Origin: Bedellia somnulentella
Lineage: Eukaryota > Arthropoda > Insecta > Lepidoptera > Bedelliidae
DNA length: 64,000 bases
Assembly (NCBI GenBank): GCA_963576735.1
Contig: OY755178.1
Coordinates: forward strand, 434,001-498,000
Reading direction: 5' to 3'
Below the pieces are notes generated by a model, which was not told where the DNA came from, did not search any database, and was given only the letters and a program-made list of their open reading frames with translations. This document shows positions 1 to 10,289 of the stretch, piece after piece. The position numbers and the translations under genes were made by a program. Numbering within the stretch: the stretch's first letter is position 1; the number at the start of each line of letters is the position of its first letter.

Positions 1-45
1 ATGTACATATATATATATATACATACACACACATACATATATACA
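1..45. repeat. TA/CA-rich microsatellite
   Basis: Alternating TA and CA dinucleotides with ATAC units at the window edge. It lies just beyond the 3' side of the minus-strand LINE and may be that element's tail or simple repeat at its target. Confidence 0.6.
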
Positions 46-220
46 CATGTTAAATAAAATATACTAAATTAATATCTGAAATACACGGAAATATAATTAT
101 ATAAAGTTCACACATAAACAAAAGTAAGTAAACACGATTATACGAAAAATTAGTAAGTATACACACACGATAACACTAAACAAACATAAATACATTAATA
201 CCTAAATTGACAGATTAGAA

Positions 221-3073
221 CTAGGACTCGGTGCTGGAAAAATTTTGATTTTGCTGAACTAGCAAGTAGCTTTTAAGCTTTCGCTTAAAAGATGTCCTAT
301 TTGTGGAATCTCGGATAGGTGGTGGGAGATCATTCCAGCACTTGGACGCCGCGAACCTGAAACTGCCTCGAAACGCTGCAGAACGATGCATTGGCAAAAT
401 CGCTCTTACTTTAAACTGGTAATCGCTTTTGGACCATTGCAGTTTTTTAAATAAATATTCAGGAGATTCGTGCCGAACAACACCGAAAAGCAGCGTTGCA
501 AGATGTAGTTGCCTACGTGCCTGCATTTTCAATAGTTTAGCGTCGTTCAAATGAGGAGTGACGTGGGATCTTGGAGGAATGCGAAGACAAAACCGTGCGC
601 ATGCGTTTTGCACACGTTGTATCAATCTCTGTGAACGACCAAGTATGCAACTGCCATAGACAACATCACAGTAGTTTAACCTTGATAATATTAACGATTC
701 GCACAGGTGAAGACGCAAATCCACACTGAGATAATCGCGAATATTATAAAGCACTTTAAGGCGATAAAAGCAGTTACTGACTACTGATAAAACATGGTTT
801 TCGAACCGTAGTTCCCCGTCCATCAGCACGCCAAGGTTTTTTGCTTCCACCACCCGTTCTATGGGTTGTCCTCTGATAGCTACATCATTGGTCGCAAGAG
901 CTTCCACTGTATTACGTATTTGATGTTTAGATCCAAGTATCATGTACTTGGACTTGCTAGGATTCAGGACAAGACAATTCTTTTCAGACCAGGTAACAAT
1001 ACGCTCGAGCTCCGCATTAAGTATATCGACAGTCCTCATAGCGTCACTAGGCAGACCAGATACGTATAATTGCAGATCATCGGCATAAATGTGATACTTA
1101 CTATTATGAATACTATTAATTATATCAGCGGTATAAAGAATGAAGAGAAGAGGTCCCAAAATAGAGCCCTGGGGAACCCCTCTGGGAACAAGACTTGTAG
1201 CAGAAGTATGATTACTGCCATCTCTCTTACGAAGCTCTACGAATTGCATCCTGTCAGACAAGTAACTGTCAAACCAACGAATCGTCGCAACATCAAAGCC
1301 GTAATATGCCATCTTAGACAAAAGAAGAGGTATATACAAGCACTCGAAGGCCCTGGAGAAGTCTAATAAAAGAAGCAAACTACTTTTACCATCACTTTTG
1401 TCGCTGAGTATGTTGTCGATAACATCAAGTAATGCTGTTGCTGTGGATCGACCTTTTCGGAAGCCGGATTGAAGTTCAGGTAAAATTTTATTTTCCTCCA
1501 GGTACTCCGTGAGCTGCTCGCATACAACCCGTTCCATTATTTTAGAAGCGCTGGGAAGGATACTAATGGCTCGCAAATCGGACACTAGGACAGGGTTGGG
1601 TTTTTTTGGCAGCGGAGAAACTTTTGCCGTCTTCCAGATTGAAGGAAATTTGTTGGTGAGTAAGCTTTTGTTTACGATGGCGGTTAATGCGTCAAGTGAG
1701 GTAGGTAGAGTCAAAAGTAACATGTCAATATTAATATCATCAAAACCTTTTGCTTTTGTCTTTAAAGTCTTAACAACGTTTACAATTTTATCTGCAGAGA
1801 CAGTTTGTAAAGTCAAATTTGATTGACCGTGTCTGTTAAATTCAAAAAAAGTTAAGTTTGATAAAGTGACATCAGGTGCGCCGGGGATATCACCGAAATG
1901 GCGATTGATATCGTCGGGGTTATCGAAATGGACTGGCAGCTCAGGGCGTTTATTTGGAAAGACGACCCGCTTTAGATTCTTCCACAGTTTTTTAGAATCT
2001 TTCGCGCAACGATTGATAGTAAATTCATAGAAGGCCCGTTTTTCATTATGCATTGCGACAATGACTTGATGTTTTAGGTCTTTGTAGAATTGAATGTGAG
2101 TTTCATCTTTTGTTTTTTTTACATCTGTGATGAGCTTCGTCCCGGGTTTGCATCATCAGTCTTATAGTATCTGTCATCCATGGTTTCGGGACCGTCTTTG
2201 ATAACCACCGTCTTAAGTGGTGCATACTTATTAAATAAATGCATAACAAAATGATTAAACGTTTCTAACATATTGTCCACATCATCCATTAGAGTAATCG
2301 AGTGCCAGTCCATCGCGACAACATCTTTGTTGAAAGCGTCTAGGTCGATGTCTGTTAGTGGTCTGAAAGTAATAGTCTTAGGTAGTAGTTTGGGTCTTTT
2401 AATGTCTAGTTCCATCGTGACAAAAGCATGTCGACCAAGATCTGGAATATGTCGTACCACTACAGCGCGAACTTTCGCGTCAGTACAAATCAAGTCGATC
2501 GTCGTCTCACTATGGTCAGTAAAATGGGTCGGTTCTGTAACAATTTGTATTATATTAGTCGATATCAAAAATTGGGTCAGTGCTACATAGTTCGAGTCAT
2601 TCACGTTTCCAAAGTCAATATTAAAGTCACCAAGTAGTACAACTTGGTCATAATTTTTACAAGACGTCAATGTTTCTGTAAGAGCGTCAAAAAATGAAGT
2701 CAGCATTCCAAGGTGGACGATACGCAGTTCCTATTAAAAACCGACAACTATTTATAGTCACTTGTATCCACATTTGCTCAATTAAATTTGATGGTGGATG
2801 TGGACATGTTCTAGCATACAGCCCCTCCCGTAGATAAAATCCCACACCGCCACCACGTGAGCGCCCGCTTGCAATACTACACCGCGGCCTGTGGCGCAGC
2901 CGATACCCCGGTACAAAAGGCGCGATGTCATCTTGTCCCGCACGCAACCATGTTTCATTAATTGCTATTATGTCCGGTTTAGCATTTTGTATAACGGAAA
3001 CCAACTCATCGTGACCCGTACCCAAAGAACCCGCGTTAAACAACCCTAACTGGAGATGTTTTATTCGAGGCAT
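221..3073 (-). mobile_element. CR1/jockey-like non-LTR retrotransposon, ORF2 (endonuclease + reverse transcriptase), frameshifted
   Basis: An autonomous LINE-type retrotransposon that copies itself by target-primed reverse transcription. Reading leftward, an APE-type endonuclease spans 3073 to about 2120 (motifs INETWL, TAYRPP, LLGDFNIDF and a late GRHAF histidine), followed by a reverse transcriptase from about 2140 to 221 with QSGFRKGRS, PRGVPQGSILGPLLF and the catalytic YADD. The C-terminus (CWNDLPPPIR, then FKRKLKSYLL) is typical of the CR1/L2/jockey assemblage. Three frames are used: the endonuclease breaks near 2700 and joins the RT frame near 2130, so the copy is probably dead. The RT frame is open upstream of its first Met at 2053, which is therefore not a true start. 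The element lies in the same direction as the ICT1 exons to its right and may sit in an ICT1 intron. The exact clade is not settled; Kiri/Daphne-like CR1 relatives are possible. Confidence 0.9.
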
Positions 3074-3319
3074 TAAGGAGGCATAAGATAGTGGATACGA
3101 TATTTATCAAAGTAATTAACAGTATAAACATAAAAAAGAATAGCATTACATACGATAGTATACTGATTATATTCTGAGCTAAAACATGAATATGAATAAC
3201 CGTTATACATATATACATTTATTATGGCAGTAATATAATTTGTCAGGATACATATATAGTAAAGTAATAATAAAAAGGTTACAATAGTAATGCATATAAG
3301 TTTATAAATCGGATGCATA
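3074..3319. other. AT-rich sequence between LINE and gap
   Basis: About 250 bases of AT-rich sequence with no coding signal. It could be the LINE 5' region or ICT1 intron. Confidence 0.3.
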
Positions 3320-3519
3320 NNNNNNNNNNNNNNNNNNNNNNNNNNNNNNNNNNNNNNNNNNNNNNNNNNNNNNNNNNNNNNNNNNNNNNNNNNNNNNNNN
3401 NNNNNNNNNNNNNNNNNNNNNNNNNNNNNNNNNNNNNNNNNNNNNNNNNNNNNNNNNNNNNNNNNNNNNNNNNNNNNNNNNNNNNNNNNNNNNNNNNNNN
3501 NNNNNNNNNNNNNNNNNNN
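3320..3519. other. assembly gap (200 N)
   Basis: Exactly 200 Ns, so the size is probably a placeholder. Short ORFs running through the Ns are artefacts. The gap lies where the third ICT1 exon could be. Confidence 0.98.
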
Positions 3520-3685
3520 CAACACCTAATTATTACAAAATCCATTCATGGTCCAACACTTAGAAATTTCAACTGTAATTAGAGTTCATGAGGTTTTTCA
3601 GATTCTGTCAATATATAAATATTAAAAAATAGAACTAAAACTGAGTTTATAAAGTTTTTACATAACAATTGTATGAAGATCTTAC

Positions 3686-3790
3686 CTTGTTAACATTTTG
3701 CCCTCCAGGTCCAGAGCTGCCGCTGTATGTTATCTGTAGTTTATCAATCGGGATGAAGCCAGAAAACTTCTCCTTACTATCAGCTGGACT
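3686..3790 (-). CDS. mRpL58: mitochondrial peptidyl-tRNA hydrolase ICT1/mRpL58, coding exon 2
   Basis: A 105-nt, 35-codon exon (residues 54-88) bounded by an acceptor (TTATAG before AGTCCAGC) and a donor (AACAAG then GTAAGA), phase 0 at both ends. It encodes [20 protein letters not shown], holding the GGQ tripeptide of class-I release-factor-like hydrolases (residues 82-84), which reaches the peptidyl-transferase centre and releases the nascent chain. The family member (ICT1, mL62) is a component of the mitochondrial large ribosomal subunit that rescues stalled mitoribosomes. The third exon should begin with a basic segment following VNK. I do not see it in the 160 bases before the N gap. The small ORFs on the opposite strand here are shadows. 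Confidence 0.9.
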
Positions 3791-4270
3791 CTATAATAAC
3801 ATAATATTTCTATTGAAAGACAACTTATTTGATAATCGTTGCAAAGATTCACAAGAGAGAATTGGTTCATTTTTGTACAAAGCTCTGCCATTAAAAACGA
3901 ATTCCATACATAGATACATATTTCCAACCCGCTAGTTTCTACAGGGGTAAGTAGACAATCAATTACCACATAGCAGAACCTTGACAAACTTTTCATACTT
4001 CAATTACATTCAGGATGTTTTTCTAGGCTTTATTTTTTAGATTTTGGATGCCTGCAATTTTCTCTGCATGCATGCATTGTTATCCTATACTAACAGACAA
4101 TCAATCACCACATTGCACAGTATTGTTGCCGTCTACATTGGCGCTTTAAACTGCTCTTACCACTTTACTATTTATCCATCCTCACTAAGTATTCAATAAA
4201 AAAAAACAATCAACTATTCCTTTCAATCCTTAAATCTATAAATTACACACTTAAATGAAGCAATACTTAC

Positions 4271-4429
4271 AAAAGCAGGAGTAGTTAACTTAAGTGAACT
4301 TTGTGGATAAATTGTATCAAGAGAAATTGAGCTTTTGTAAGCAAGAGGACGTTTTATCAGTGTAGTATAACAAGCACTTCGAATAAGATTGTGCATAAAC
4401 CTGACCGACTTCAATGTCTTAAAGGCCAT
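4271..4429 (-). CDS. mRpL58: mitochondrial peptidyl-tRNA hydrolase ICT1/mRpL58, coding exon 1
   Basis: A 159-nt exon of 53 codons, from the ATG at 4429 to PAF, followed by a GTAAGT donor at 4270. The first ~30 residues are rich in K, R, S and hydrophobics with no acidic residue, as expected for a mitochondrial targeting presequence. It then reads SSISLDTIYPQSS, matching the SIYSLDKLYPES region at the start of mature ICT1 proteins. Splicing to exon 2 is phase 0 and gives a continuous protein into the GGQ domain. The intron (3791-4270) is 480 bp. The gene is divergently oriented from fascin. Its promoter should lie just above 4429, but I see no diagnostic element there. Confidence 0.88.
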
Positions 4430-4936
4430 TTTTAACTATATTTCTGTAATGATATGAGTACAATTTAACTATAAAACCATATTTTTTCAAATTTTCTTAA
4501 CAAAAGAATCATAACATAACCTATAATATTTTTGTTTTTATTTCCTCCTTTTTTCCAATGGGCAGGCTAAAGTTTTTCAACCATGCATCCTAGGTCAACA
4601 CTTTCCGGAACCAAAACGAAAAGTTATCAATATATTTAACCAACTTCAAAAAAAGTGTTCTCTATTAATCCGTTGTTTACTTAAATGTTTGTTCGCCGAT
4701 TACTTTGCCATTTATGAACCGATTTTGATCATTCAGAGTTAGTATGAAATGCAAAGTTGCATATGGGTAATTCCAGCAGAATTGAGAAATTTGAGTTTCA
4801 AAATTATTATTTTTTTATATTGATTTATTCTTTGCTATGAATTTTATAGTACTCGTGTTACTAATTGAACGAAACGATATAGTGGTCCCCAAAATACATG
4901 AGTTTTTATAGAATAAAGAGGGTAGTAAAAATTAGA
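4430..4936. other. intergenic, presumed ICT1 upstream region
   Basis: AT-rich with no ORF or recognised repeat. Presumed to hold the ICT1 transcription start because the initiator codon lies at its left edge. Confidence 0.3.
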
Positions 4937-5351
4937 GAGTGAGGGAATGAGTGTTACCATATTTACGCCAATTCAACAATAAAAGACATGTTTAATGACC
5001 TTAGAAATCTTGTATTATACTTTAAATAACAAAGATACAGTAACATTTACTTAGTATTTCTCCTTATACAACTATTAATATCAATTTTCGTACGTCAAAT
5101 TATAGAAAACCTTTCCTTTGGAAATCACAGCGTTCAAGTATTGCTAATTGCACTAGGGATTCAATTAATGTTGCTTACAAACTAATAAAAAGATAAAAAA
5201 AGGATCATTTCTTAATACTGAATAAAAAAGGCAACTCGCCAATGAAAACCTTATAAACTATATCCGTTTCAACAATATGTGAGACAACATGGGAGAATAA
5301 TAAAAAAAATACGAAATCTTAATATCAGGAATATTTCTTTGATTATCTCAG

Positions 5352-5576
5352 CTAATCAACCTTGTCCATTTCTCTAACGAAGAAACATCCCCTTTTTATT
5401 AATTTTGGAGACTGAATCTTCTGTAATACATCATTCCAATGATACAGTTGTTCATCTGTTATGGTGGGCCATTTCCAAGCTTTACAGCCTCTTGCCATGC
5501 ACTTTACCAAAGCTCCTTCTTCAAAAACTGGACATTTGTCCAGGGTAAATCTTATTGTCCCATCTAACAATAACAT
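5352..5576 (-). pseudogene. C-terminal fragment of unrecognised transposon-associated protein
   Basis: A 74-codon frame with DKCPVFEEGALVKCMARGC, W and Y residues, and the ending KLIKRGCFFVREMDKVD. It follows the basic 78-codon frame on the same strand after only a few bases, with a stop between them. No function is assigned. Confidence 0.35.
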
Positions 5577-5581
5577 GATCC

Positions 5582-5818
5582 CTATATTATAATCTGTTCC
5601 TTTATCTGTTGTATTCTCATCAAGGACTTGGACAAGGAGCGATTAAACGACAGTCTCCGGTGCTCCTCCCTATTTTCACGAACGTTTTGAATAGAAGGCC
5701 CTGGGCTTGGAGGTGGCGTTATATTCAACAATCTAGTTAAATTCTTTCGCAGCACACCTTGTGGTTCGGCTTTTTTTTTCCAAGACTTTCGTTTTAGCCT
5801 TTTTTCTATTGGATTCAT
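5582..5818 (-). pseudogene. basic fragment with TPPPSP motif, N-terminal part of the same broken gene
   Basis: A 78-codon frame rich in K and R (KRLKRKSWKKK), then NITPPPSPGPS and a mixed-charge helix (RSLSKSLMRIQQIKEQ). The upstream minus-strand sequence to about 6000 continues the same type of basic protein in other frames, so the Met at 5818 is probably internal. A nuclear or DNA-binding role is only suggested by composition. Confidence 0.35.
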
Positions 5819-6429
5819 ATTAGATACTTATACTCGTATATAGGTCAAACCAGTCCTTATTTTTCAGTCTTTCTTTTTCGCGAAGCCATTCTAAACTGGT
5901 AGGATCGCTCTTCATTTTTTCTCTATGTTTTCGGTCATACTCTTTCTTCTATAATTTTAGTGGTTCGTCAATTAATTTCTTTTTTTAGCCATTTTCAGGT
6001 TAATAAGGCCCTAAAACAAAAAAGCCAAGGTTGATTTAGCATTAATGCAGCTAGAATATAAAAATAAAATAAAGCGCACGGGTATAATATTCATTCCCTC
6101 ACTTATCATCATTCCCTCACTACGAATAAATATGAGGGAATGACGGTGAGGGAATGACGAAATCAAATATAACCGCCAAAAACGCACAACATAACCTTTC
6201 AATCGAATTGAATTTTATGGTCAAGTTATAAGACGCCAAAACTAACGTCAACGTTAAATAATTAATTAGTTAAAGTTGCTTACCTTATTTTTATAAGATG
6301 TGATGTAATTTGCATACCACCACCTTATTCTTCTTCAAATTTCACGCAGTAAAACATTTGATTACGCAGTAGAACATTTGACTTGATTTCAGTTGTTAGA
6401 TTTCATTCACCACATTAGTATTGTATGAG

Positions 6430-7560
6430 TGTGAGTTGATACGTGGGACACTCAAAAAAAATGCGAAAACAGATTTTTTGTTATGGCAGTATATTTATAT
6501 TTTTATTACTTTTTTTTAAAATACTCCTCATCAGTATCAACACATAATTTCATACGCCTAAACCAATTTTCATAGCACTTTTTCCATTCCGCCACTGATA
6601 CCTCTTCTACAGCCTTTTCCACCGTTGCAAGCGCGTCTTCCGGCGATGAGAAATGTATTCCTTTAAGTTGATTTTTATTCTTTGGGAACAAAAATGATTT
6701 ACTAGGGGCTAAGTCCGGACTATAAGGTGGGTGACCAAAAGTTTTAACGGGCATAGCGTCGAGGAAGTCCCTTGTCTTGAGCGCGAGTGAGCCGGCGCGT
6801 TGTCGTGGTGGAGCAAAGTGCTATCGCTTTTAGTTCATAACAGCAAAATCTTACAGTAAGCATTTGGTAGTGTACCACTCCGCAGTAATGCTACTTTGGT
6901 TCCGTAAGAGAATCGAGACCTAATATCCCGTTAGTTTAAAAAAACTAGCCATTCAAATTTTTCCTGCGCTTCTATACCGCTTCACTTTCGTAGGCGTCTC
7001 GCACATGCGTCTCGGTTTGTGTTCAAAGACCCTTTCTGTCGACTGTTGCTTTGTTTCAGGATCGTATTAATAAATTTAAGACTCATCATCTGTCACAGCA
7101 CTATGTAATAGTGGCGGGCCCAACCTGCTTCGAATTTATTAACCATTTCACGGCACCATTCCACCCGCACCTGCTTATGAAATTCGGTCAGATTGTGAGG
7201 TACCCAGCGCGAACCAATCATCCTCACGCAAAGATGGGTGGGTAAAATTTCGTAAATACTTACCGATCCGATCTGCAGAATGTACTGAATTTCCTCGTAT
7301 ATGATTCGCTTATTTTGCTGTATTTTTTACTACCAGTACATTTCCTTCCGTAACCACAGGCAAAGAATATCTACTCCTTGTTTCGTCCTTGAAACCGGTG
7401 AAAGCGGTGTACAGTTGCTTGAGATAGGAACTCATCTATAAAAGCTAATCGAAGACGATTAAACGATTCACCCGGTTTCGAGTTATATTTAAAGTCGTAG
7501 AAAATTATCGCCCGAAAATGTTAGCGTTGCAGTTCCATTTTTCAGTGACACCCTGAAATT
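6430..7560 (-). mobile_element. mariner transposon, degenerate
   Basis: A Tc1/mariner-type DNA transposon relic. The transposase C-terminus reads HPPYSPDLAPS at 6754-6700 (the D is the third catalytic acidic residue), then LKGIHFSSPEDA and a closing W-x-x-R and YFKKK. Upstream on the same strand, interrupted by stops, are recognisable ESFNRLRLAF (about 7455), TDDES (about 7090) and YDPETKQQS (about 7060) segments, in the order expected of mariner. The ends near 6445 (GTGGGACACTC) and 7555 (AGGGTGTCAC) may be decayed TIRs. Confidence 0.85.
6506..6754 (-). pseudogene. mariner transposase C-terminal fragment
   Basis: The last ~80 codons of a mariner transposase, ending in EYFKKK. Catalytic activity is excluded because the region carrying the first two catalytic aspartates is broken by several stops and frameshifts. 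Confidence 0.85.
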
Positions 7561-9270
7561 ATTCAAATGAAAAATTTTATGGAGGGAAAATTGAAATTGG
7601 CACTTCTGTTGTCTTTTTACTCTCAAGAAATCAGGGTTGAAAATAAATTATAACTGGCCAGCATCCCAAATAAAATAATGTAGTTTCGCAAAACTTTTTG
7701 AGTAGTCTGGTATTATACCTAGTAACAAATTACGGTAATATTCAAGAATACCATATTTTTGTGTCTTACTAATAAAAATGTCACATGATGTTCAGAAATA
7801 CCTCTGCCACCCCTCTGTGGATATACGGCGTGGACTTTTGAATCTTGGGTCTAGTTTTTTTCTACAAAACTTGCGCTCCTGATCTCTCGGATTCAATCGC
7901 CTAACCTAACCTAACCCATCTGTCTGAGGCTAATCTAATAAATCAATGAACCAAGTCATTACTGCCGTCTCGGGCGGATCGATAACGGAAGAATAATTAG
8001 CCAGCCGAAATGTTACCGTTTTCAAAAACTTTCTCTAATGCTTAATGTTTCAAGAAAGTGCGCTAAATGCAAATGATATACACATTTAAGCCAATTAAGT
8101 TCAACGAGAACATAATGAGCTATTCCTGAAGCACATATAATACGAAATGTTCATCTTAATTTGTGAGTGCGGCGGCGAACGGCGCGGGCGGACCGGCGCG
8201 GACCGGCGCGCGCGGTTGGTCACGCTCCAAATAGTTTAATTAGGCTCCCGTTCCGCACGGGAACGCCTATTCGCCTTTCTACTACATACAGTTTCTTACT
8301 GAAATTATATTAATTTAAAGTTTTGACACTTTTCTAGTGCTTAAGAAATATTTGAATGAGGTGAAGACTAACGACTCGGATAAACAATCAACGGACCACC
8401 ATATCATTGAATTCAGGCACATATTATCTTGCTTCAGGCGGTTCCCTACGGACGGACGGCTAAGCGCTATTCTTGGCACCATCAAAGTAAAATGTGCTAA
8501 AGCAAGATTGTCGTTTTATTTCGAAGGAAATTCAACAATGGTATACGATTTCAGTCATCTAGTAACTAACGCCACGGTTCACATTTTTAGTAACTTTAAT
8601 TAAGGGTTTTGTGTAAATAAAGTGTTATTGATACTTTCTTCAAAAAACTTCAGTCTAATTTAAAATATTCCTTAATGTAAACTTGGAAATTATTCAAGCA
8701 CTATTGAATCGGTAGTTTACATTGTGTATTCGTGCGTACAAACATTATCTCAGTAGCCGTTTTTCAGAAATGAAATATTATAAGCTATATAGGCTTTTCA
8801 TGTTTTGCTTGTAAGATTAATACTAGTTTTGCATGTTTGTTCATGTTCGCATTTAAATTACACAGTTTGCAATGAATGGCTACTGTTTGTCGTATCCAGA
8901 GGCGTTTCGATATTGTTCTAAGATGGCGCCGAATCGCCCACGCGACTGATAAATTATGATTCTTTCAAATGGTTCGTCTCGCTTCTTAGCTACTAATGAT
9001 ATGCGATGCGTTAGATATAGATTATTGCAAGTAATTAGTGCAATTTGATTGAGCGAAAAACGAAGAGCATTTACATAGCGCGAATATATCCCAAGTATTA
9101 GTTTCTAATGTAATGGCTATGATTTAAGCACCCTGTAGATGGATGTGTACTAGGCTGCGGGTTTTGCTTCTTGATGGTGATGTATTCTATTATACGCAAA
9201 TTTTGTTTTAAATACAATAATATAGGACATATAACTACCTCCGTTGTCTTACAGTTAAGTGCTTCAAATC
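7561..9270. other. intergenic, no gene seen
   Basis: Mostly unique AT-rich sequence. It holds a short S2 SINE 3' relic at 7778-7835, three CCTAA units at 7900-7915, and a GC-rich island at about 8165-8225 (GGCGCGGGCGGACC). An 88-codon frame at 8337-8603 has no recognisable features and is not called a gene. Confidence 0.4.
7778..7835 (+). repeat. S2 SINE 3' relic
   Basis: ATGTTCAGAAATACCTCTGC through GGATATACGGCGTGGA matches the S2 3' end with substitutions. Confidence 0.6.
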
Positions 9271-9425
9271 TGGAGTTCACAAATTTAATTTGTAAGATTT
9301 AACCCAGTTTTAAGGATATTGGAGGCTTGAATCAGCTGATTATCTCAAAATTAAGATGATTCCCTGCTTCCGAGGGCATGTAATGCCGTCGGTCCCCGTC
9401 ACTATCAGAGTAGTAATCATTAGTC
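9270..9425 (+). repeat. S3 SINE body fragment
   Basis: Runs from TTTAATTTGTAAGATTTAAC to GCCGTCGGTCCCCGTC. The same body follows a tRNA-like head at 44209-44400, so this is a 5'-truncated copy of that family. Confidence 0.7.
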
Positions 9426-9512
9426 TACTTTATTCGTTAGGTAGTAATGTATGTAGTTGCTAGACATAAGTAGTATAATCGAATCGGTAGTAGACGTTAT
9501 ATTTGCACCAAT

Positions 9513-9990
9513 TTAGGAAAATAGAGAAATGCGCGCATAGAGATATAGTGTGATTCGTGAACGAGTAGGTTTGAAGGATGACATAGTATGCAAGATAGAA
9601 AAAGCAATGTTGAAGTGGTCTGGGCACATAGAGAGGATGGATGAAAATAAAGTAGCGAAAGAGATATATAGAGCCAATGTGGATGGGATTGTTAGTAGAA
9701 GACGGCCTCGCAAAACGTTTCTAGACTAGATAGAAAACGTTCTTATAAAGGCGGGGGTCCGAAGTGAAAAGAATAAAAGAGCGTGTATGAGAAGAAGAAT
9801 GAATGTAAGGGAAGCAAGATATATTCTTTATTTATTAGTAATAATCCCCACATGAGGCTTTAATGAACAAAAAGATTTAAATTAAGCAAGATATGTTTGT
9901 CAAGATCGTACTAAGTGGCGATCGATAGTCTCTGCCTACCCCAATGGGAATACTGGGCGTGTGTATAAGTAAGTAAGTAAGCGTGCATAG
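9513..9990 (+). mobile_element. RTE-type LINE 3' fragment, decayed
   Basis: Corresponds to the last ~120 codons of the RTE ORF (homologous to the intact copy at 32868-34568) with several substitutions and stops. It is interrupted at 9823-9883 by an S4 SINE fragment and ends in a decayed GTAAGTAAGTAAG tail. Confidence 0.85.
9823..9883 (+). repeat. S4 SINE 3' fragment inserted in RTE relic
   Basis: A 61-bp insertion (CCCCACATGAGGCTTTAATG...) flanked by the 11-bp duplication AAGCAAGATAT at 9812-9822 and 9884-9894, the signature of target-primed insertion. Confidence 0.75.
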
Positions 9991-10046
9991 AAGCGAATTG
10001 CGATCCACCCGCTGATGACTAAGCTTTTTCGGAAATTTTCAGGAGT

Positions 10047-10160
10047 TCTTTTTTAATAAATAAAGGAAAGAAAAATTTCGACACCGGCGGCGGGGATCGA
10101 ACCCGCGACCTCGTGTATACGCCCCCGTCGTCGCTCTGCCAGTTGAGCTACGGTGTCAAT
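10047..10160 (-). repeat. S4 SINE head (tRNA-like), minus
   Basis: On the minus strand it reads GACACCGTAGCTCAACTGGC, then GGTTCGATCCCCGCC and GGTGTCGAAATTTTTC. The outer GACACCG/CGGTGTC pairing, a D-arm-like box A and a T-arm-like box B give a cloverleaf-like shape. The extra bases before the 3' acceptor strand and the SINE body that follows argue against a working tRNA gene. Confidence 0.65.
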
Positions 10161-10289
10161 GGTTCCAGTGCGAAATTCTTGTATCCTTTGTTTTTTTTAC
10201 ACTTTTAAGTAGTGTTTGCGTTCCCTACCTCCGAATTTTATACAAATTGGGAAGGCCACTTGTTTACCTTTTCACAAAGAATGCAAATG

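Larger units (their letters stand above)
4938..6121 (-). mobile_element. putative DNA transposon with short TIRs carrying a broken ORF
   Basis: The 13-mer AGTGAGGGAATGA occurs at 4938-4950, and its reverse complement occurs at 6091-6103 and again at 6109-6121, giving short inverted ends around ~1.2 kb. Inside, on the minus strand, lie pieces of one protein family: MAKKR near 6000, a basic segment (REKERLKNKDW) near 5850, MNPIEKRLKRKSWKK with TPPPSPGPS at 5818-5582, and a separate C-terminal piece ending RGCFFVREMD at 5352. Stops and frameshifts separate them. The layout looks like a deletion derivative that kept both ends of a gene. I do not recognise the family. Extra TGAGGGAATGA copies follow at 6130-6160. 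Confidence 0.45.

Noticed and set aside
3279..3582. ORFs running through the N gap
   Set aside because: They consist mainly of undefined residues.
7900..7915. Interstitial telomeric repeat
   Set aside because: Only three CCTAA units, common by chance in AT-rich insect DNA.
8337..8603. 88-codon plus-strand ORF
   Set aside because: Starts at a GTG, with no family resemblance, splice context or codon signature; likely chance.
10078..10160. tRNA gene on the minus strand
   Set aside because: Cloverleaf-like, but with extra bases between the T arm and acceptor stem and fused to the S4 body; a SINE head is more likely. A tRNA covariance-model score would decide.
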